Assembly (NCBI RefSeq): GCF_033958435.1
Contig: NC_134137.1
Span: 104,790,501-104,854,500 of the forward strand
Direction: 5' to 3'
DNA: 64,000 nt
Source: Carettochelys insculpta
Lineage: Eukaryota > Chordata > Testudines > Carettochelyidae
In this document: piece after piece, positions 42,565-55,604 of the stretch
How positions within the stretch are numbered: position 1 is the first letter of the stretch
How the letters are laid out: the number at the start of each line of letters is the position of its first letter
Notes under the pieces: generated by a model
Database searches by the model: none
Told to the model about the DNA's origin: nothing
Seen by the model: the letters and a program-made list of their open reading frames with translations, nothing else
Position numbers and translations under genes: made by a program

Positions 42565-45500
42565 CAGAATGGCTTATTTTGAAATAAGGCTGCTGTGTAA
42601 AAATAGCCACATAGAAAAAAGGAAAAGGGCCAAAAGTAACAGGGAAGGAGTGGGGAGAGAGAGTGAAAGATTATAAACCTAATCCTTTGTCACATATATT
42701 CCATTCAAAATTAGGATTTGCTAATATTTACTTTTTTAATATAATCTGTTTCTTAAAATTAAATAATGATCAGCAATAATTCAAGGTTTTCAATTTGGCT
42801 AAGGCTGTATAGGCCTGTCTATGGATTCTTGTGCTATTCATAAGCCAGTTTAGCTCTGCACTTGTGTTGTAGAAGGATGGAATTATAGCTTTGCAGTAGA
42901 TTAGGTTTCTTTGTATTATTCTATTTATATATCTAGTTGCTCTATTATGCATTTTCTTCATACTATCTTATAAACTGATTGGGACATATCTCCTTTTCTA
43001 TTGTGTGCTTAAGTGCCCACCACAGTATGTATTCAAAAGCAAAATTAAATACCCAATATCCCAGGCTTAGAAAATCATTGGTGCTCAGTTGCTGCATTGT
43101 AATTCTGCCTACAGTTCTACCTATCTACATTCAGCTTATACAGGAAATGCAGTTAAAGACATGGATTGCTGAGAAATGGGAATTATACTCCACAAATAGT
43201 AATGAGTAAACTTTGCCCATTTCTTGTCCCATATGCCATCCTTGAGCTTTATTGAGGAAAGCTCTCAATACAATGCACTATGTAATATCTAAGTACGTTC
43301 TCAGCTCAGTTAGCACCTTTGTTTGCTTTTGGGCTCTGTGTCTTTGTGTCCTAAAATTATAGGCACATAATCCTTGAGTCAGCTATATGACTTGAAACAA
43401 CTAACATGGTATTATTGCCTGCGAGACACCCATTAGAGAGGGGAAATACTGAGTATTTTACTGAGCAAATGAAATGTTATTCAAGTGATAACACATCTTA
43501 GCACAAAGCAGATTCTAATACCATTCTTTTGTATTCATGGCAGTAGAGACTCGTAACACCGATTAAATCCAAACATAATGTGGGCAGGTGCTATGCAAGT
43601 TTTCCCTCCAAGCTTTATCAGTCCATTTTCTTCTCATTCTGCTGCTGTTGCAGTACCAGAGCTCCGTGGGACAGAAAGGTGGTGCTTTTTGCTTTGTAGA
43701 CAAACATAGTGAGGTTGAGGATGAAAGCACTATCGGTCTTTCACTTGATTGAAACAGGATTTAATAGGTAAAAGGTTAGTTCGTTAATGTACCATATCAC
43801 CTAATCATCACATACCCTGTCCAGTAAAGGGCTCATGGAGATCAGATATAGTACAGAGATGAATCATTTAGTAAAGTTTTAGGATTAAATGTAGTGCACA
43901 TTCCCTCTCCCAATATATCTTTCGGTTTCTGGAACGATATTGACTAGAGAAGATGCTATGGGCCCTCTTTACGAATGGATGACTTTTGCAAGGAGTGTAG
44001 GAAATGCAAAGCTTTATGGGAAGGGGGTGGTTTAGAGTATACTAGAAAGAAAAGTCTCAGTGAAGATGCTGAAAGAGGTAGTTGATTCTCCCCAGCTTCT
44101 ATCCCTGCCTCACCTGTTCCCCCAGACCACACCCCACTCCACCTCTTCTTCCCCTCTGTCCTGTCGCCATCACTCATTAGATTATCTCAAGTAACCTGGC
44201 TGGCAGTATAAGGCAGCCAAGTGAGTAGGGGCTGGTGCTGATTAATCACTTGGCATTTTCCCTTCCCCCACACTAATTAGGCTTTGGCTTTGGGTTTGGG
44301 CACCATTTAGGGTTGCCAGTCCCCAAAACTTGAGCACCTGGCAATCTTAAATTACACCTGACCCAGAAGCCAAACACCAGGCTATCCAGGTGGCAACCCT
44401 AATGTTTGGGATGATTTGAGGTGTTCAGTTTCAATAAGATAATCTATTGTATAGCTCTAAATACAATTTCAGTGTTCTCTAATCTTGTTTGTCTTTGCTA
44501 TGGTCCTCCATGGGGTCATTCAGACCAATTCTGTGTGCTTCCATATGTATTTATGTACTTATAATAAAAATGTAAATTAAAGACTCAAAAACTAACGGCA
44601 TTATTTCATAATACTTCCCTGGAAGCATACATGCACAGAGAAAACATTTGAAAAAAAATATTAGTAGCTCTAGGAAGCATGGAGTGTTTAATATCCAGAT
44701 TAAATATTTGTAGAGCTTGAGTTCCTTTTCTGTCAGTCTATCTCCTGCTGTTGTCAAAGACTCCTGTCACATGTCTCCTGACCAATTACATCTGGTGTAG
44801 CTTGGGAAGAATCCTCCATATGACTGCTCACTGTGCAATGGATGATGAACAGTAGACTGATCTGAATTATTCTTATGGTAACCCCTTTACGGGTTTTAGA
44901 AACAATTAACTTATCTATTTTCTACTAGTCCTTAAGCTTTCTGGATAGCACAAATGTAAATATATTTTAACCTCAAATCCAATGTATAATTTTTGTGAAA
45001 CTGGAAATAGGGAACCAGCGTGATTGGAAGATACATTTCAATTAATTCTTCCACCAACGCTTTATCTGTTCAGCATCAGAACCTTTTATAGTGTTAAAAT
45101 TAACAATTATGCAGCTGATGGCTGGCTGAATCCACCAGGGGACCGGGAAAGGGCTTCAGATAACACAACATGTATAAATCATTCAGGAGAACAATTCATG
45201 AAAGAAAAGTTATCTGTGTTTTGGATGACATTGGGAGAACTAAATAGGAGTCAATTTGAAGAAGGGACATTTCACTCTATTGTCCAGCATGGCTTTTATG
45301 TGTGTGTGTTGTAATATACATTTTCAAAATTAATTAACCATTAACAGCAAGATAAATGTCTCTTCTTGTGCTAAGGAAATATTGGACTCAGTGGTGAAAG
45401 ATTATTTCACATGAGTAGCACTCTTAAGGAAAGCTGTTGCCAGATAAGGTGGCAACAGTACTTGGAAGAGGAACAATGAGAAGTGACAGACAAGCCCATG

Positions 45501-45910
45501 TTTACCAAACTGAATAGAGAACTTGCAGGTTTCCACTCACTGATCAGTTACATAAGCATAGTGAATCCAGTCTGGAGTGATGTTTCACCAACCTCGTATC
45601 AGTAACAAAGTGGTAACTACTTCAGAATATAATAACATGCCATGAAATCTTACTCCAGGCAGTAATGAATAACATTTTGTATTTCAGTTTTATGAAATGC
45701 TTTAAAATACATCATTGGAACTGGTCTGATGTTTAAACATTTGGCAACTTTGTTCAGTGCCTTCCTCCAATGATGAGGCTTTTGGTTGCAGAGTGGCTGG
45801 GATGGGGTGTGAATCTACCTGGCCCAAACTTAAAATATTACTCCATTAACAGGGCCAGAAATGTGGCAAGAGGAAGATGTTATACAACTAGCCTGCGGAT
45901 TAATCTGGTT
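42565..45910. other. AT-rich gene desert, no feature recognised
   Basis: The first 50 bp (to about 42,612) resemble a MITE end ('gctgctgtgtaaaaatagcc'). The remaining 3.3 kb show only short random open frames, and I identify no gene, RNA or repeat family. Confidence 0.45.
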
Positions 45911-45924
45911 TCTGCTCCCTGCAT

Positions 45925-46052
45925 GGAACTACATGGAAGGCTTGGAGAGGGGCGGGGGCGGGGCGTGGTTTTGTTTCATTTGTGTGTGTGTGTGTCTGTG
46001 TACATGGAAGGTTTGGGGGGGTTGTTTGTTTTATTTGTGTGTGTGTGTGTGT
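45925..46052. repeat. Two (GT)n runs within a duplicated ~65-bp segment
   Basis: 'acatggaaggcttgg' ... 'ttcatttgtgtgtgtgtg' is followed by a second 'acatggaaggtttgg' ... 'ttttatttgtgtgtgtgtg'. GT runs lie at 45981-46001 and 46036-46052. The pattern fits a local tandem duplication that includes the microsatellite. Confidence 0.7.
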
Positions 46053-46589
46053 TGATTGGCCTTAGAACTGAGCCCCAAAAGATCTTACGATATTAACATA
46101 GGGAATATCACAGAAGTCTAGTTCAGCATTCATCAGTGTAAATTAGATCAGAAGCTTGCCAAGCATGTCCAAATACCTTTTCCTGAAATGTTGCCTTATG
46201 AAAAACAGTAAACTAGGAGAAACAATAGTGATGCTGCAAGAAAGATGTATTTGGCGTCACTCTAAGAGTTGTGCAAATAAGTGATTTTTTTGGTTTTCTG
46301 ACTGTACTTACTTATTCACTGAAAATCTGTTGGGTCTACCTGAGACGCAAAGTATCTTATTTTTTTGGCAAGCCAGAAAAGTTAAAAAAAATAATTTGGG
46401 GCTGAATAAAATGTTTTGTTTACCTTCAAATGATTGTTTTTAATTTTTTTAAAAAATAAAATTGAGGAAAATTAGAAATGTCATTTCAAATAAAAATCAG
46501 AAAGTCGTATTTCAGAAAACATTTTAAACAATCAGAAAAAATTATCATATTAATCTGATGAATTAATCATAAATAGGTACACACTATAT

Positions 46590-47290
46590 ATATATTCTCT
46601 CTCACCATCTCTGTCCCCACACACTAGAAGATCTACCCAGCATTGCTCAGGTCCTTCAGGGCAGGAGGAGAGATTCAGGAGTCAGGGAGGGGCCGAGAGA
46701 TATTTGGGGCTCAGGGCAGGGAGCTAGGGGTGTGGAAGGTGCAGGAGTCAGGGTACGGGTTTGAGGGCTCAGGGCAGGGGCTGGGGAGATAGGAGTGAGA
46801 GGTGTGTGGGGAGCTCATGTGCCTGCTCCTCGGGGTCAACCTGGTGTGGTGGGGGCCATGCTGCCTGGTCACTAGCGTTGCTCCTCGGACTGGCCTGGGG
46901 CGGCAGGGGCCGTGTCACCTGGCCAGCATCATTGTTCCCCAGGACCAGCCTGGGACAGCAGAGGCTGCACTGCCTGGCCTGGCGGTTGCTCCACATCTCT
47001 CCAGAGTTATCATGGGTATGCATGTTTGTTGCCCCCTGTGGTCATAATGTCATGTACATGTCACTGCTACCAGACCCCTCTCTTTTCATTTAATGAGAAA
47101 CAATTACATTTCACACACATCCCATTGTCCTGGCATAACCAAGCCCTGACCCTGCTTTAAGTTATGATCAGAGAAAGCTGAATACCAAATTTGGTAGTCC
47201 TAACTCTACCATTCAGGAGGAGTTCTTGAACTGCTGGATTCACAGACAGAAGAATGGACAGACGGATATACAAACTCTCTCAGGTAAACA
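46590..47290. repeat. Unclassified repeat containing a three-unit ~56-bp minisatellite
   Basis: At about 46,818-46,990 a unit of the form 'gctcctcgg...cctgg.....gcagggg.c.tg.c.cctggc' occurs three times ('ctcctcggggtcaacctgg', 'ctcctcggactggcctgg', 'ttccccaggaccagcctgg'). The flanks ('ccaaatttggtagtcctaac', 'caggaggagttcttgaactg', 'agacagaagaatggacag') look like an interspersed repeat I cannot name. Plus-strand open frames through the units are GC-driven. Confidence 0.5.
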
Positions 47291-47599
47291 CATGCACATT
47301 ATATATGTGTGTGTGCTTACACACACAGGTAAATAGTCAACTAGCCATGTGTAGATTGAGAATAGTAGAGTGTAGTTAATGAATATTCTTGAGTTATTTG
47401 TATTAAACACATTTTAAAAGTATTTTAATAATATAAACATTTTAAGAATATAATTAAACCAAGAATATACATCATCTACAGCCCATTATTCTTGATCTAT
47501 GCAAAACTAGTTTCCTATTTACTCGTATGCTGCACATGTATTATAATTTAGTCTCTCATTCTTTGTCTTATCTCATTTATTTTATCTTGAAGTTACAGA

Positions 47600-47830
47600 A
47601 GGAGAGGAGTAGTTTGGATATTAGGAAAAGTACTTCACCAGGAGGGTGGTGAAGCACTGGAATGTGTTGCCTAGAGAGGTGGTGGTGTCTCCATCCCTAG
47701 TGGTTTTTAAGTCAGAGCTTGACATAGTCATGGCTGGGATGAATTAGTTGGGGTTGATCCTGCTTGAAGCACGTGGTTGGGCTCGATGACCTCTTAAGGT
47801 CCCTTGCAGCTCTGTGATTCTATGATTTTC
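47600..47830 (+). mobile_element. CR1 LINE 3' end (plus)
   Basis: Contains 'agtttggatattaggaaaag', 'gcactggaatgtgttgccta', 'gtctccatccctagtggttt', 'ggctcgatgacctcttaagg', and the terminal 'gtgattctatgatt', the standard CR1 3' region and tail. Extremely 5'-truncated. Confidence 0.85.
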
Positions 47831-48790
47831 CTATATAGTTATTTAAATATACTCTTCTGAGTACTAACTGTACTATTTATATGATATTTTATATGTAACT
47901 TATTTTTATCTTTGGTATACGTTGGCAGTAATATGAATTGATCAAGGAGTCACCACCTCCTGTACTTTGCAATACAAGGATGTTCAAATTTATGAATAAA
48001 TTTAACAAGGACATGTAAGCATCCTGCATATTTTTCCATTCAAATACAAACACTTCTAATTACAAACCTGATGGAACACTGGTGCAGAAAATACTTCTTT
48101 CAGATGATAAGGTTGCTTTGACTGTCAGAAATATGTTTTTAATGTACAGAAAAAATGCTTTGTATTGACTTTGACACACTTTGCAATATGCTTCCTCCTA
48201 GTGACAGTCAACAGACTTTGCTTTTTGTTCCATCTGCCAAGTAATGGCAAGACACTGGAGAATCAGTAGAGCCCCCCCAACCAATACCATGTATGTGCTG
48301 TGTTGGTCCTCCAAAAAAACCGCAAACTAAAAGAAAAATAGCAAAGACCTGACCTTCATATCATATGTTTAATAGTGATAAAATAATGGCATTCATTGGA
48401 AACTGTTCACACAAAATCAAGACATATGCCATAAAAAGCCACTTTCTTTTGGTGGCTCATAGTAGCTGAAGACACATATTCTGTTGTGCCAGAAGGGCAT
48501 GGGATTGTCTCTGTGGAGGAATATCTGACTCTTCAATTCTGAGATCATAGCTATGCCCTAATAACCTCCAGCATGGGTTAGAGCAGCTTGGAGGCTGCTC
48601 TAATTTTATACCAGCTAGATACACTCTCTAAGGCACAGCTTGCCAGCTGACCAGCATATTCTGCCCTAAGTCAGGGATGATTGGAGTGGCTCAGAGGCCA
48701 GATAAGTCAGATCTTGCTAGGAGCTCTTCCATGCCCGGGAAATTTTCAGCTGGCTAGATCCAACTGCTTTCCAGTCCCTTTGTATGGCTT
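47831..48790. other. Non-coding gap
   Basis: AT-rich, no repeat or gene recognised. Confidence 0.4.
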
Positions 48791-48792
48791 AT

Positions 48793-49012
48793 AGAATCAT
48801 AGAACATTAGACTGGCAGGGACCTCAAGAGGTCATCAAGTCCAGCCCCCAGCCCTCATGACAGGAACAATCACTGTAGACCAGCCCCGACGGGCATTTAT
48901 TTAACCTGCTCTAAAATATCTCCAATGGTGGAGATTCCACGACCTCCCTAGGCAATTTATTCCAATTTTAAACCACCCTGACAGTTAGGACGTTTTTTCT
49001 CAAGTTCAACTT
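48793..49012 (-). mobile_element. CR1 LINE 3' end (minus)
   Basis: Plus-strand reading 'agaatcatagaacattagac', 'agaggtcatcaagtccagcc' and 'aatatctccaatggtggaga' is the complement of the CR1 3' region, similar to the copy at 29.3 kb but more diverged, with no open frame. Confidence 0.85.
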
Positions 49013-49054
49013 TCATGTATGTGGGTAACCTTTACGAAGGAGATAAATCAGTGG

Positions 49055-49275
49055 CCTAGAGTGTCTACACTATTAACTTTCACTAGTACAAGTTCATTGT
49101 TTAGGTGCATGAAAAATCCATACCTCTCAGAAACGCAGTTATATTGACCTAATCACTGATGTAGAAAGTGCTCTGTTGACAGGCCAGCTTCTCCCATCAA
49201 CATAGATACCTCCTTCCAGTAATGTGGAGTAACTACAGCAATGTCAGAAGTTCTTCCTTCAGTATAAATATCTGC
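49055..49275. mobile_element. Harbinger-type MITE fragment
   Basis: Begins 'agagtgtctacactattaac' and includes 'tgaaaaatccatacctctca', 'gttatattgacctaatcact', 'gctctgttgacaggccag' and 'cttctcccatcaacatag', a MITE family common in turtle-type DNA. The right terminus is not found. Confidence 0.55.
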
Positions 49276-50122
49276 CCAAATAACTGCATTTGCAATTTCT
49301 AGGCTTACTAGAACCACAGGCTTAAATGCTGGCAGTCAATTCAGCAATTAATCATTCAGAGATGGAGAGTTGGTCCTTTGAGGACTAAGATTTCTTGAAT
49401 TTTAAGCTTGGCTCTGACTTTCTCTCTCTTTGGCCAGGGGAAAACTACTTATACCTTTCTGCTGTTGTTTCCCACCACTAAAACTGAGGCAATAATATTT
49501 ACTTAGCTACCTCACATGGGTGTCATAAATTAGATAATATTTGTAGAGCACTCTGAACACATTTAGTGCTATGTATTACTCTTTTAATTAACATTTCCAT
49601 GGAACCTTCTGGGTAAGGATTTTTGGGTTACAGTTTACAAAGAAAGAACCCATCTATTTTGCACAGATGTTAAAAATCCTAAGGCAATTTTCAAAACATA
49701 AAGGTTTCCACTGGTGTCTTTGACCCTAACTTTGCCTCTTCCTAGCATTGCACTTTACTATGAGCAATTACCTTTTGTCTTGCAACCCACAATCACCTAC
49801 ATTTTAGTAATGGGGTTAATGATTTCTTACACAGTAATAAAACCAAAATGCATAATAATATGTGTGGCTTTCACTTTCTTCTTTTTGGTTTAAAAATGTC
49901 CACAAACAGAGTCCAGTATTCTCATGTTCATTCATCTTTTGAAAGTAATGATTTTTCCATTTTCCTGTGTCAGTTTCTCCCAAACAGTGGATTGTGAATA
50001 TTTAACATTCGATTTATAACATTTCTGTTGTTACCCAAGTCAGATGATATTGTTTCTGTTCCCTAGGCAGATGACTTGTCAGTTCAGTGCAGATTTCGAG
50101 TTTCAAATATAACAAATCATTG
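49276..50122. other. Non-coding, possible old LINE/SINE traces
   Basis: Around 49,500-49,580 'acctcacatgggtgtcata' and 'tttgtagagcactctgaac' resemble an ancient LINE/SINE 3' module found across amniotes. No gene. Confidence 0.35.
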
Positions 50123-50124
50123 TA

Positions 50125-50584
50125 CAGTAAACCCTCATTTTATGTGGCTTCATTTTTGCGTAACGTGAGTTTCACACAATGTGAAGCTGCTGGGCTCTCA
50201 GCCTGCCTAGTTCCCTCTAGCTTCAGGCATCCAGGCAGGCTAAGAGCCCCTTCCCCTGCTTTCCCAGAATGGCACTAGACACTGCTCTGAGAAGGTTGGG
50301 GGAAGGCTTTTCGCTCACCTAGCTGCCTGCCCCTAAGGGCAGCTAGGCAGGCTAAAACCCCCTTCCCCTTGCCCAGAGCCCTGGGGAAGTGGTTGCCATG
50401 GGTGCTCCCCTCCAGGAGCCCCAGGGAAGCGGCAGCCGTGGGTGCTTCCCACCTGGAGTCCTGGGTAACCAGCAGCTATGGGCCCCCCCGTCCCCTTCCC
50501 AGGGGCCCAACCCATCCCCCAAACCTTCCCCAACTTATGTGAAATTCAAGGTACGTGAGGATTGTGCTCCACAAGGGATTACTG
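50125..50584. mobile_element. Tigger/pogo-like element with TA duplication
   Basis: Left terminus CAGTAAACCCTCATTTTATG, right terminus (complement) CAGTAATCCCTTG; TA on both sides (50123-50124, 50585-50586). The start resembles Tigger-type transposons. The interior is GC-richer with tandem-like 'gcaggctaagagccccttcc'/'gcaggctaaaacccccttcc' units. 460 bp, no transposase. Confidence 0.7.
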
Positions 50585-50589
50585 TATAG

Positions 50590-51490
50590 GTGATTGCATA
50601 GGTTCACTTTGCTTCCAGGGAATTTAAGAACATTTGAGCTTAACATTCAGATTTCATTAGTATTTCCCACAGTAAAACTTGAGAGGTTGATGATCGTGAA
50701 AGGCAGACATGAAACAGTTAAGGATATATTCAAATGGAAATCTGTCAGCATGAGGGTTGTTTTTCTTTTAATTCTTACTTCAGCTGTGATGTATGTATAG
50801 TTAGCAAAACGATGATAAAAGACAATATATTACTGTAAGGGATTATTTTTAATAAGTTATAAATGTACTTTGTGAAGAAAACAGACCCCCTATATTAATG
50901 AAACTTTATTATTTGGTTATATTCAGGGAATACCAAGACCCAAGCTTATCAATCCACTTGTCTAAATTACCTTTTATTGATGATGTCTTTTAGTTCATAA
51001 AGAAATCTGTTTATTCTCAAGCTCCACTCATATGAAAATTCTTTATTTTGATTTTGCATTTTTATATTACTGTGTACCAAATGGTGAGTAATAGATAGGA
51101 TAAGCTTTTCTTGCAATACTTCATTCTTCAGTGCACTTCTGCCAGCACAAACAGGATTATTTCCAGCTATCAATATATAGGTGGTCTATCTGGCTGGATC
51201 AGCTCAGATGCTGCCTGTCTCTAAACAGCATAAGTGAACCTTGTTCCAGAGGATGATTTGTGAATTATTGTTTTGCTGAAGTTCAGGCTAAAAGAGCAAA
51301 ACTAAATACATTTAAATTAAATTTTCTAAACTCTTTTTGTGGTCTTTAGAAAGGAAAGATGATCTTGTAATTAAAGATACTGGACAGAAATTCTGGAGCT
51401 CTTCGATTAATTCCAAGAATTGCCACAGACTTCCTATGGAACGTTGGGCAAGCCACTTCAAAACTCTGCCCCTTAGTCACAAAGCCTGGG
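50590..51490. other. Non-coding gap
   Basis: AT-rich; no feature recognised. Confidence 0.4.
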
Positions 51491-51499
51491 ATTTATTTT

Positions 51500-51585
51500 A
51501 GTGAAGGGCCCTGCTCTGTGCTATGCAGGAGATTAGACCAGACGACCCTAGTTGTTCCCTCAGGCCTTAAAATCTATTACGCTGA
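51500..51585 (+). mobile_element. CR1/L3 LINE 3' fragment
   Basis: 'gctatgcaggagattagacc' then 'agacgaccctagttgttccc' and 'ggccttaaaatctat' match the LINE 3' end consensus seen in this window. Confidence 0.6.
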
Positions 51586-51589
51586 TTTC

Positions 51590-54284
51590 CTATACCCTGA
51601 GCTTTCCAGATTTCAAACTTTTTTTCTCATCCCAAATTATGGCAAAAATGCAAAATCTCAAAAATGTTCACCGATCAATAACCCAAAAGAATTTCAGGTT
51701 GGGTCAATCAAGATGTTTTATTGCAATAGTTTCAAATTGTTTCATTTTGGTTTTGACCTTTAAAATTGAGCTCTTTATAATGTAAACAAACTGATATTTC
51801 AAACTGGAAAATAAAACTTTCATTTTGAAAATATCAGAAGGGAATGTTTCAACAATTTTTGAACTGGGAGATTTGTCAAAACCAATCATTTCAGCAATTT
51901 GGTTGAAAAAAAATTCCCAAACAGCTCATCTGCAAAATGGGGTAATGGTATTTCCTTTCGCTTCTGCTTTGTGGGTCTATCTAATTTAGATTGTAAATTC
52001 TGCAGGGCACAAACTGTCTCTTAATATACGTTGTGCTAGAGTCACGGTGTCCAAGATGTTTGCCACTCGTCGCATGTGGTGAACTAGACGCTGCAGTGTG
52101 CCGAAATGTGGCCCATTTTTGACCATAACTTCTACTTCATTGATTGCTAAATGTTTTTTGCATGGTTTCTTGAGGAAATTTACATTTCTTATCTGGTACC
52201 ATATAAAGTAGCCTGTTTTTGCTCTTTGTATAGGGTTTTCTTAAATAAACAATACAGATATCTTTGGATACATAATTTGGAAGATGTTCCTGCAAGAAAT
52301 TAACATTAAATCAACACACTGCAATAAAGTGGTATTAACTAAAATGCAGCAGGAGAAGGAAGTAGATGGTCAACATGGATTACTAGCACCAAGAAACAGG
52401 CAAGAGAAGGTATCAGTCATCACAGAAGTCTTGGAAACACGAAAAAGAAATTGGATAAAATTCCATGATCATAGAGCCAAACAGAAAAGCACCTGTGCCG
52501 AAGATACATGCCTGCAGGAAATAACAAATCTTAACAGCATTCAAAACTAACCTACAAGTGGAATGAGCAAAGTGAAAAACAGATATAACTGGTATTTACT
52601 GCTGCTCAAAAGAGAAAAATAACTTGGAAAACACAGAAGAATGCTGAAAAAGCCGTAATAAGTGCTGAACAGAAAAAAGCTGCAAGCGATGCATCTCACA
52701 AAAGAAATGTAACAAAAGAAAAAAAGAATTAGCTGTCATTTGTTAGAACTAACTTGACCAAAGCTCATTTGTGTGCCTGACTTCTGACAGCTAATCCAAA
52801 TTATGTTAAAGGGAGAGAAAATATTTTAATTAACACAATCATGATTTATGTAACGTCACATGGCATATATCATCCATTCTGAGACTATACATAAGTGCCT
52901 GCAGCAAGTCTCAAACAGAAGCTGGTCCAAGGTGAGTTCAGCAGGCACCAAACACTTCTCCTCAAACTCTCAAACACCTGATGCAATACAGCGAGAGTCC
53001 CAGATTTTTCTCTCAATCAACTTTATTGGTAAGAAGGAAATTCTTTTATTTGGTCAGGAAAATAGTAGAGTACCTGATTTCTCTGCATATACTTCCTATC
53101 TCAGAATTATTATTTAATATCCAAACAGACAAATGCCATGAAGCTGAATGCAGACCCTTGCAAATGTAGACAATAATTAATATTTAGCACATTGGATCTC
53201 TGTTAGTGTATGACAGTTAACAAAAACAGCACATTAAAATCTAAAGCTATAATGTGAAGTACTCTGATATTAAATAACAATGTAACATTTTGGGGAATAT
53301 TCTAATGAACACACATGCGTGTGTGCATATTTCAGTGCTGCTTAGATAAATCAATAAAGTTTTTGTTTCTGATCCAATCTATTTCCCCCAGTTTTGTGTA
53401 GTTGAACAATATAGCCCTTGTACATTGTCCTGCTACTAATCATTTCAACCACTGTCAGTACATTCCAGATCTTTATTTATAAGCATATAGGTTTCTTTAC
53501 AAAGGTTAGATCCAAACTGAAATATTTCACATTATTTCTTGTGGAAAGGAATAAACTATTTCATGGAACAGAGGTAAGTGAACTTTTCACGTGGGCCCCA
53601 GTTTTCATTCCTTCAATTAGCAGAGCCCCCTCAAACTGTGTAATATAATCCAAACTGACAGAAATTTTGGTTATGTTCATATAAAAAAAAACCCCTTTTG
53701 GCAAGTGTAAGAAAATATGTATAGAATGTAAAAACTTTATTAATTGGTATATATATGTGAACACACAGACATAAAAACTTAACGTATTTCAACATTTGAA
53801 TGAGATGAGTGAGCCTGAGACCTAGCAGCTGATCGTGCTACACCCCTCTTACAAAATTCCACATCCCCTGAGGGGTCCGGCCCCCTGCTTTGCTTACCTC
53901 TGTCATAGAACACTTCCTAATTTTAAATTTAAACACACTTGAGGTATTACCAAAAGTTACAGTTTTGGTGTCATCAATAAATGTTGCCACTCTACGAGTC
54001 AGTCTTGGATTAAGTCGAGGTCTGCAAGCAAAATAGTGAAAAGAGCCATTTTTTCTAATTCAGTTACATAATAAATACTTCGAGAGCTGCAATGTGTGCA
54101 AATACAAGACAGTTCTTCATATACAACTTCAAACTGTACTTTTTGTAGCCCCTGTTTTAAGAACAGCGCACACACAATGATTTGTACCAGTTAGAAAATG
54201 TAAATTACTTTCACCCCCTGTCTTGGAGAGTAAATGAGGACAAGGAATAGGAGACAGGCTCTTAAGCAGAAAGGAACAATGTCC
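51590..54284. other. Non-coding AT-rich DNA
   Basis: No gene recognised. At 52,045-52,125 'cggtgtccaagatgtttgcc' and 'gtggtgaactagacgctgca' may be the end of an hAT-like transposon, but no partner end is found. Confidence 0.4.
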
Positions 54285-54860
54285 ACCCCCGCCCCCCCAA
54301 CATTCCAAGGCTTTACCCCCTTTGGCCCTCAAATCCATCCCTCATCACCAGGCTTTACATGCCTCAGAATCCAAACCTGCCTACCCCATCCCCAGGATTA
54401 AACCCTCTCAGCGTCAAACCACCCCCTTCATCCCCAGGCTTAACCTGCCTCAGGTGACAAGCTCCTTTAGCTGTGCATGTGCACGGGCCACTACTCCTCC
54501 ACAGCCGTCGCCTACGCCTCCTTCTGTTTCTCAGCACAGCCACGTGATTCCAGCAGGAGCAGACTTGGCTGCCCCCCTCCCGCCAGCTCTCCTGCTCATT
54601 TCCCCAGCTGCACTGCGGGCAGCTCCCTGCCCTGCCTCACTGAAATAACGGAACTCAATTGAATTGGTTTAATGGCTGGATCCCTGCCACTGCCCTGCCG
54701 TCCGCTAAACCAATTAAGTTTAGTTCCATTATTTCAGTGGTGCCCAGGCAGAGAACTGCAAGAGAATTCAGCGGCGGCAGCATCAACCACAACCTAAAGT
54801 GACTCCTTAAATAGCCACATGTGGCTCTGAAGCCACAGGTTGCCGACCCCTGGATTAGGT
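54285..54860. mobile_element. Probable hAT-like fragment with strong internal inverted repeat
   Basis: A GC-richer insert ending in 'ccacaggttgccgacccctg', the complement of a CAGGGGTCGGCAACC-type terminus typical of hAT/Charlie-like elements, preceded by 'tagccacatgtggctctgaa'. Inside, arms at 54638-54671 and 54706-54739 (34 bp each, 34-bp loop; 'cactgaaataacggaactca' against its complement, with a few mismatches) form a hairpin. The left terminus is not found. Confidence 0.45.
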
Positions 54861-55600
54861 CATTTATCCCATTAATGACTATGATTACTGGAACTCATTC
54901 TCATTTATGATGACTGTTTTGGCTTCAATCTATTAAGCCAATTTGCTATCCACTTTGCATATCAGCATTCCTTGCTGTTAGTTGGTCAGTGTAGAATCAA
55001 ACATTTTGGTGGTTCTTTGTCTAAAGTATTATTAGACAATATTGTAAGAATTTTTCTTCTTCATAGTCTCACTGGTTTCTTCAGAAAAGAAGAAGTTAGG
55101 CTGTCAGGCATAACCTATTTTTGTTAAGACCATCTTTATTCCATTAAATTATATATATAATTGACTCCAGAAATGTGTTTGGGATTGATAATAGATTGGC
55201 CGATTTACACTATTTTTCATCTTTAAAAATAATGTAACATGAATGCTAATGTCTATTTATCTGGTATTTTGAAGACTACTAAGGGCAAACTGAACATATG
55301 ACAAGAATTGCAAGGTGGTTATAGCGTTCTCTGAATTTTCTGGGATGCAAACAAGCTTTGCCCATTGATTTACTTGTGTTATAGTTGTGAGAATAATTTT
55401 AGTGGTTATCATTCTGTCAGCATTATTTCCAGACATTATTTATAAACTTAGTTTATTTGGTTATGTACTTTATCTGTCATTTAATGTAAATTTATTCCTT
55501 CACTTTTGCACCTCTCGCATCTTCAGTTAAGGTCTTCCTATTTTTGCTTTCATTGGTCCCATACTAGCTTATTCACTGATTCTCTATATAGTCTCTGTAT
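54861..55600. other. Non-coding gap
   Basis: AT-rich. Some phrases ('ccactttgcatatcagcatt') may be decayed LINE, but nothing is supportable. Confidence 0.35.
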
Positions 55601-55604
55601 CCTG

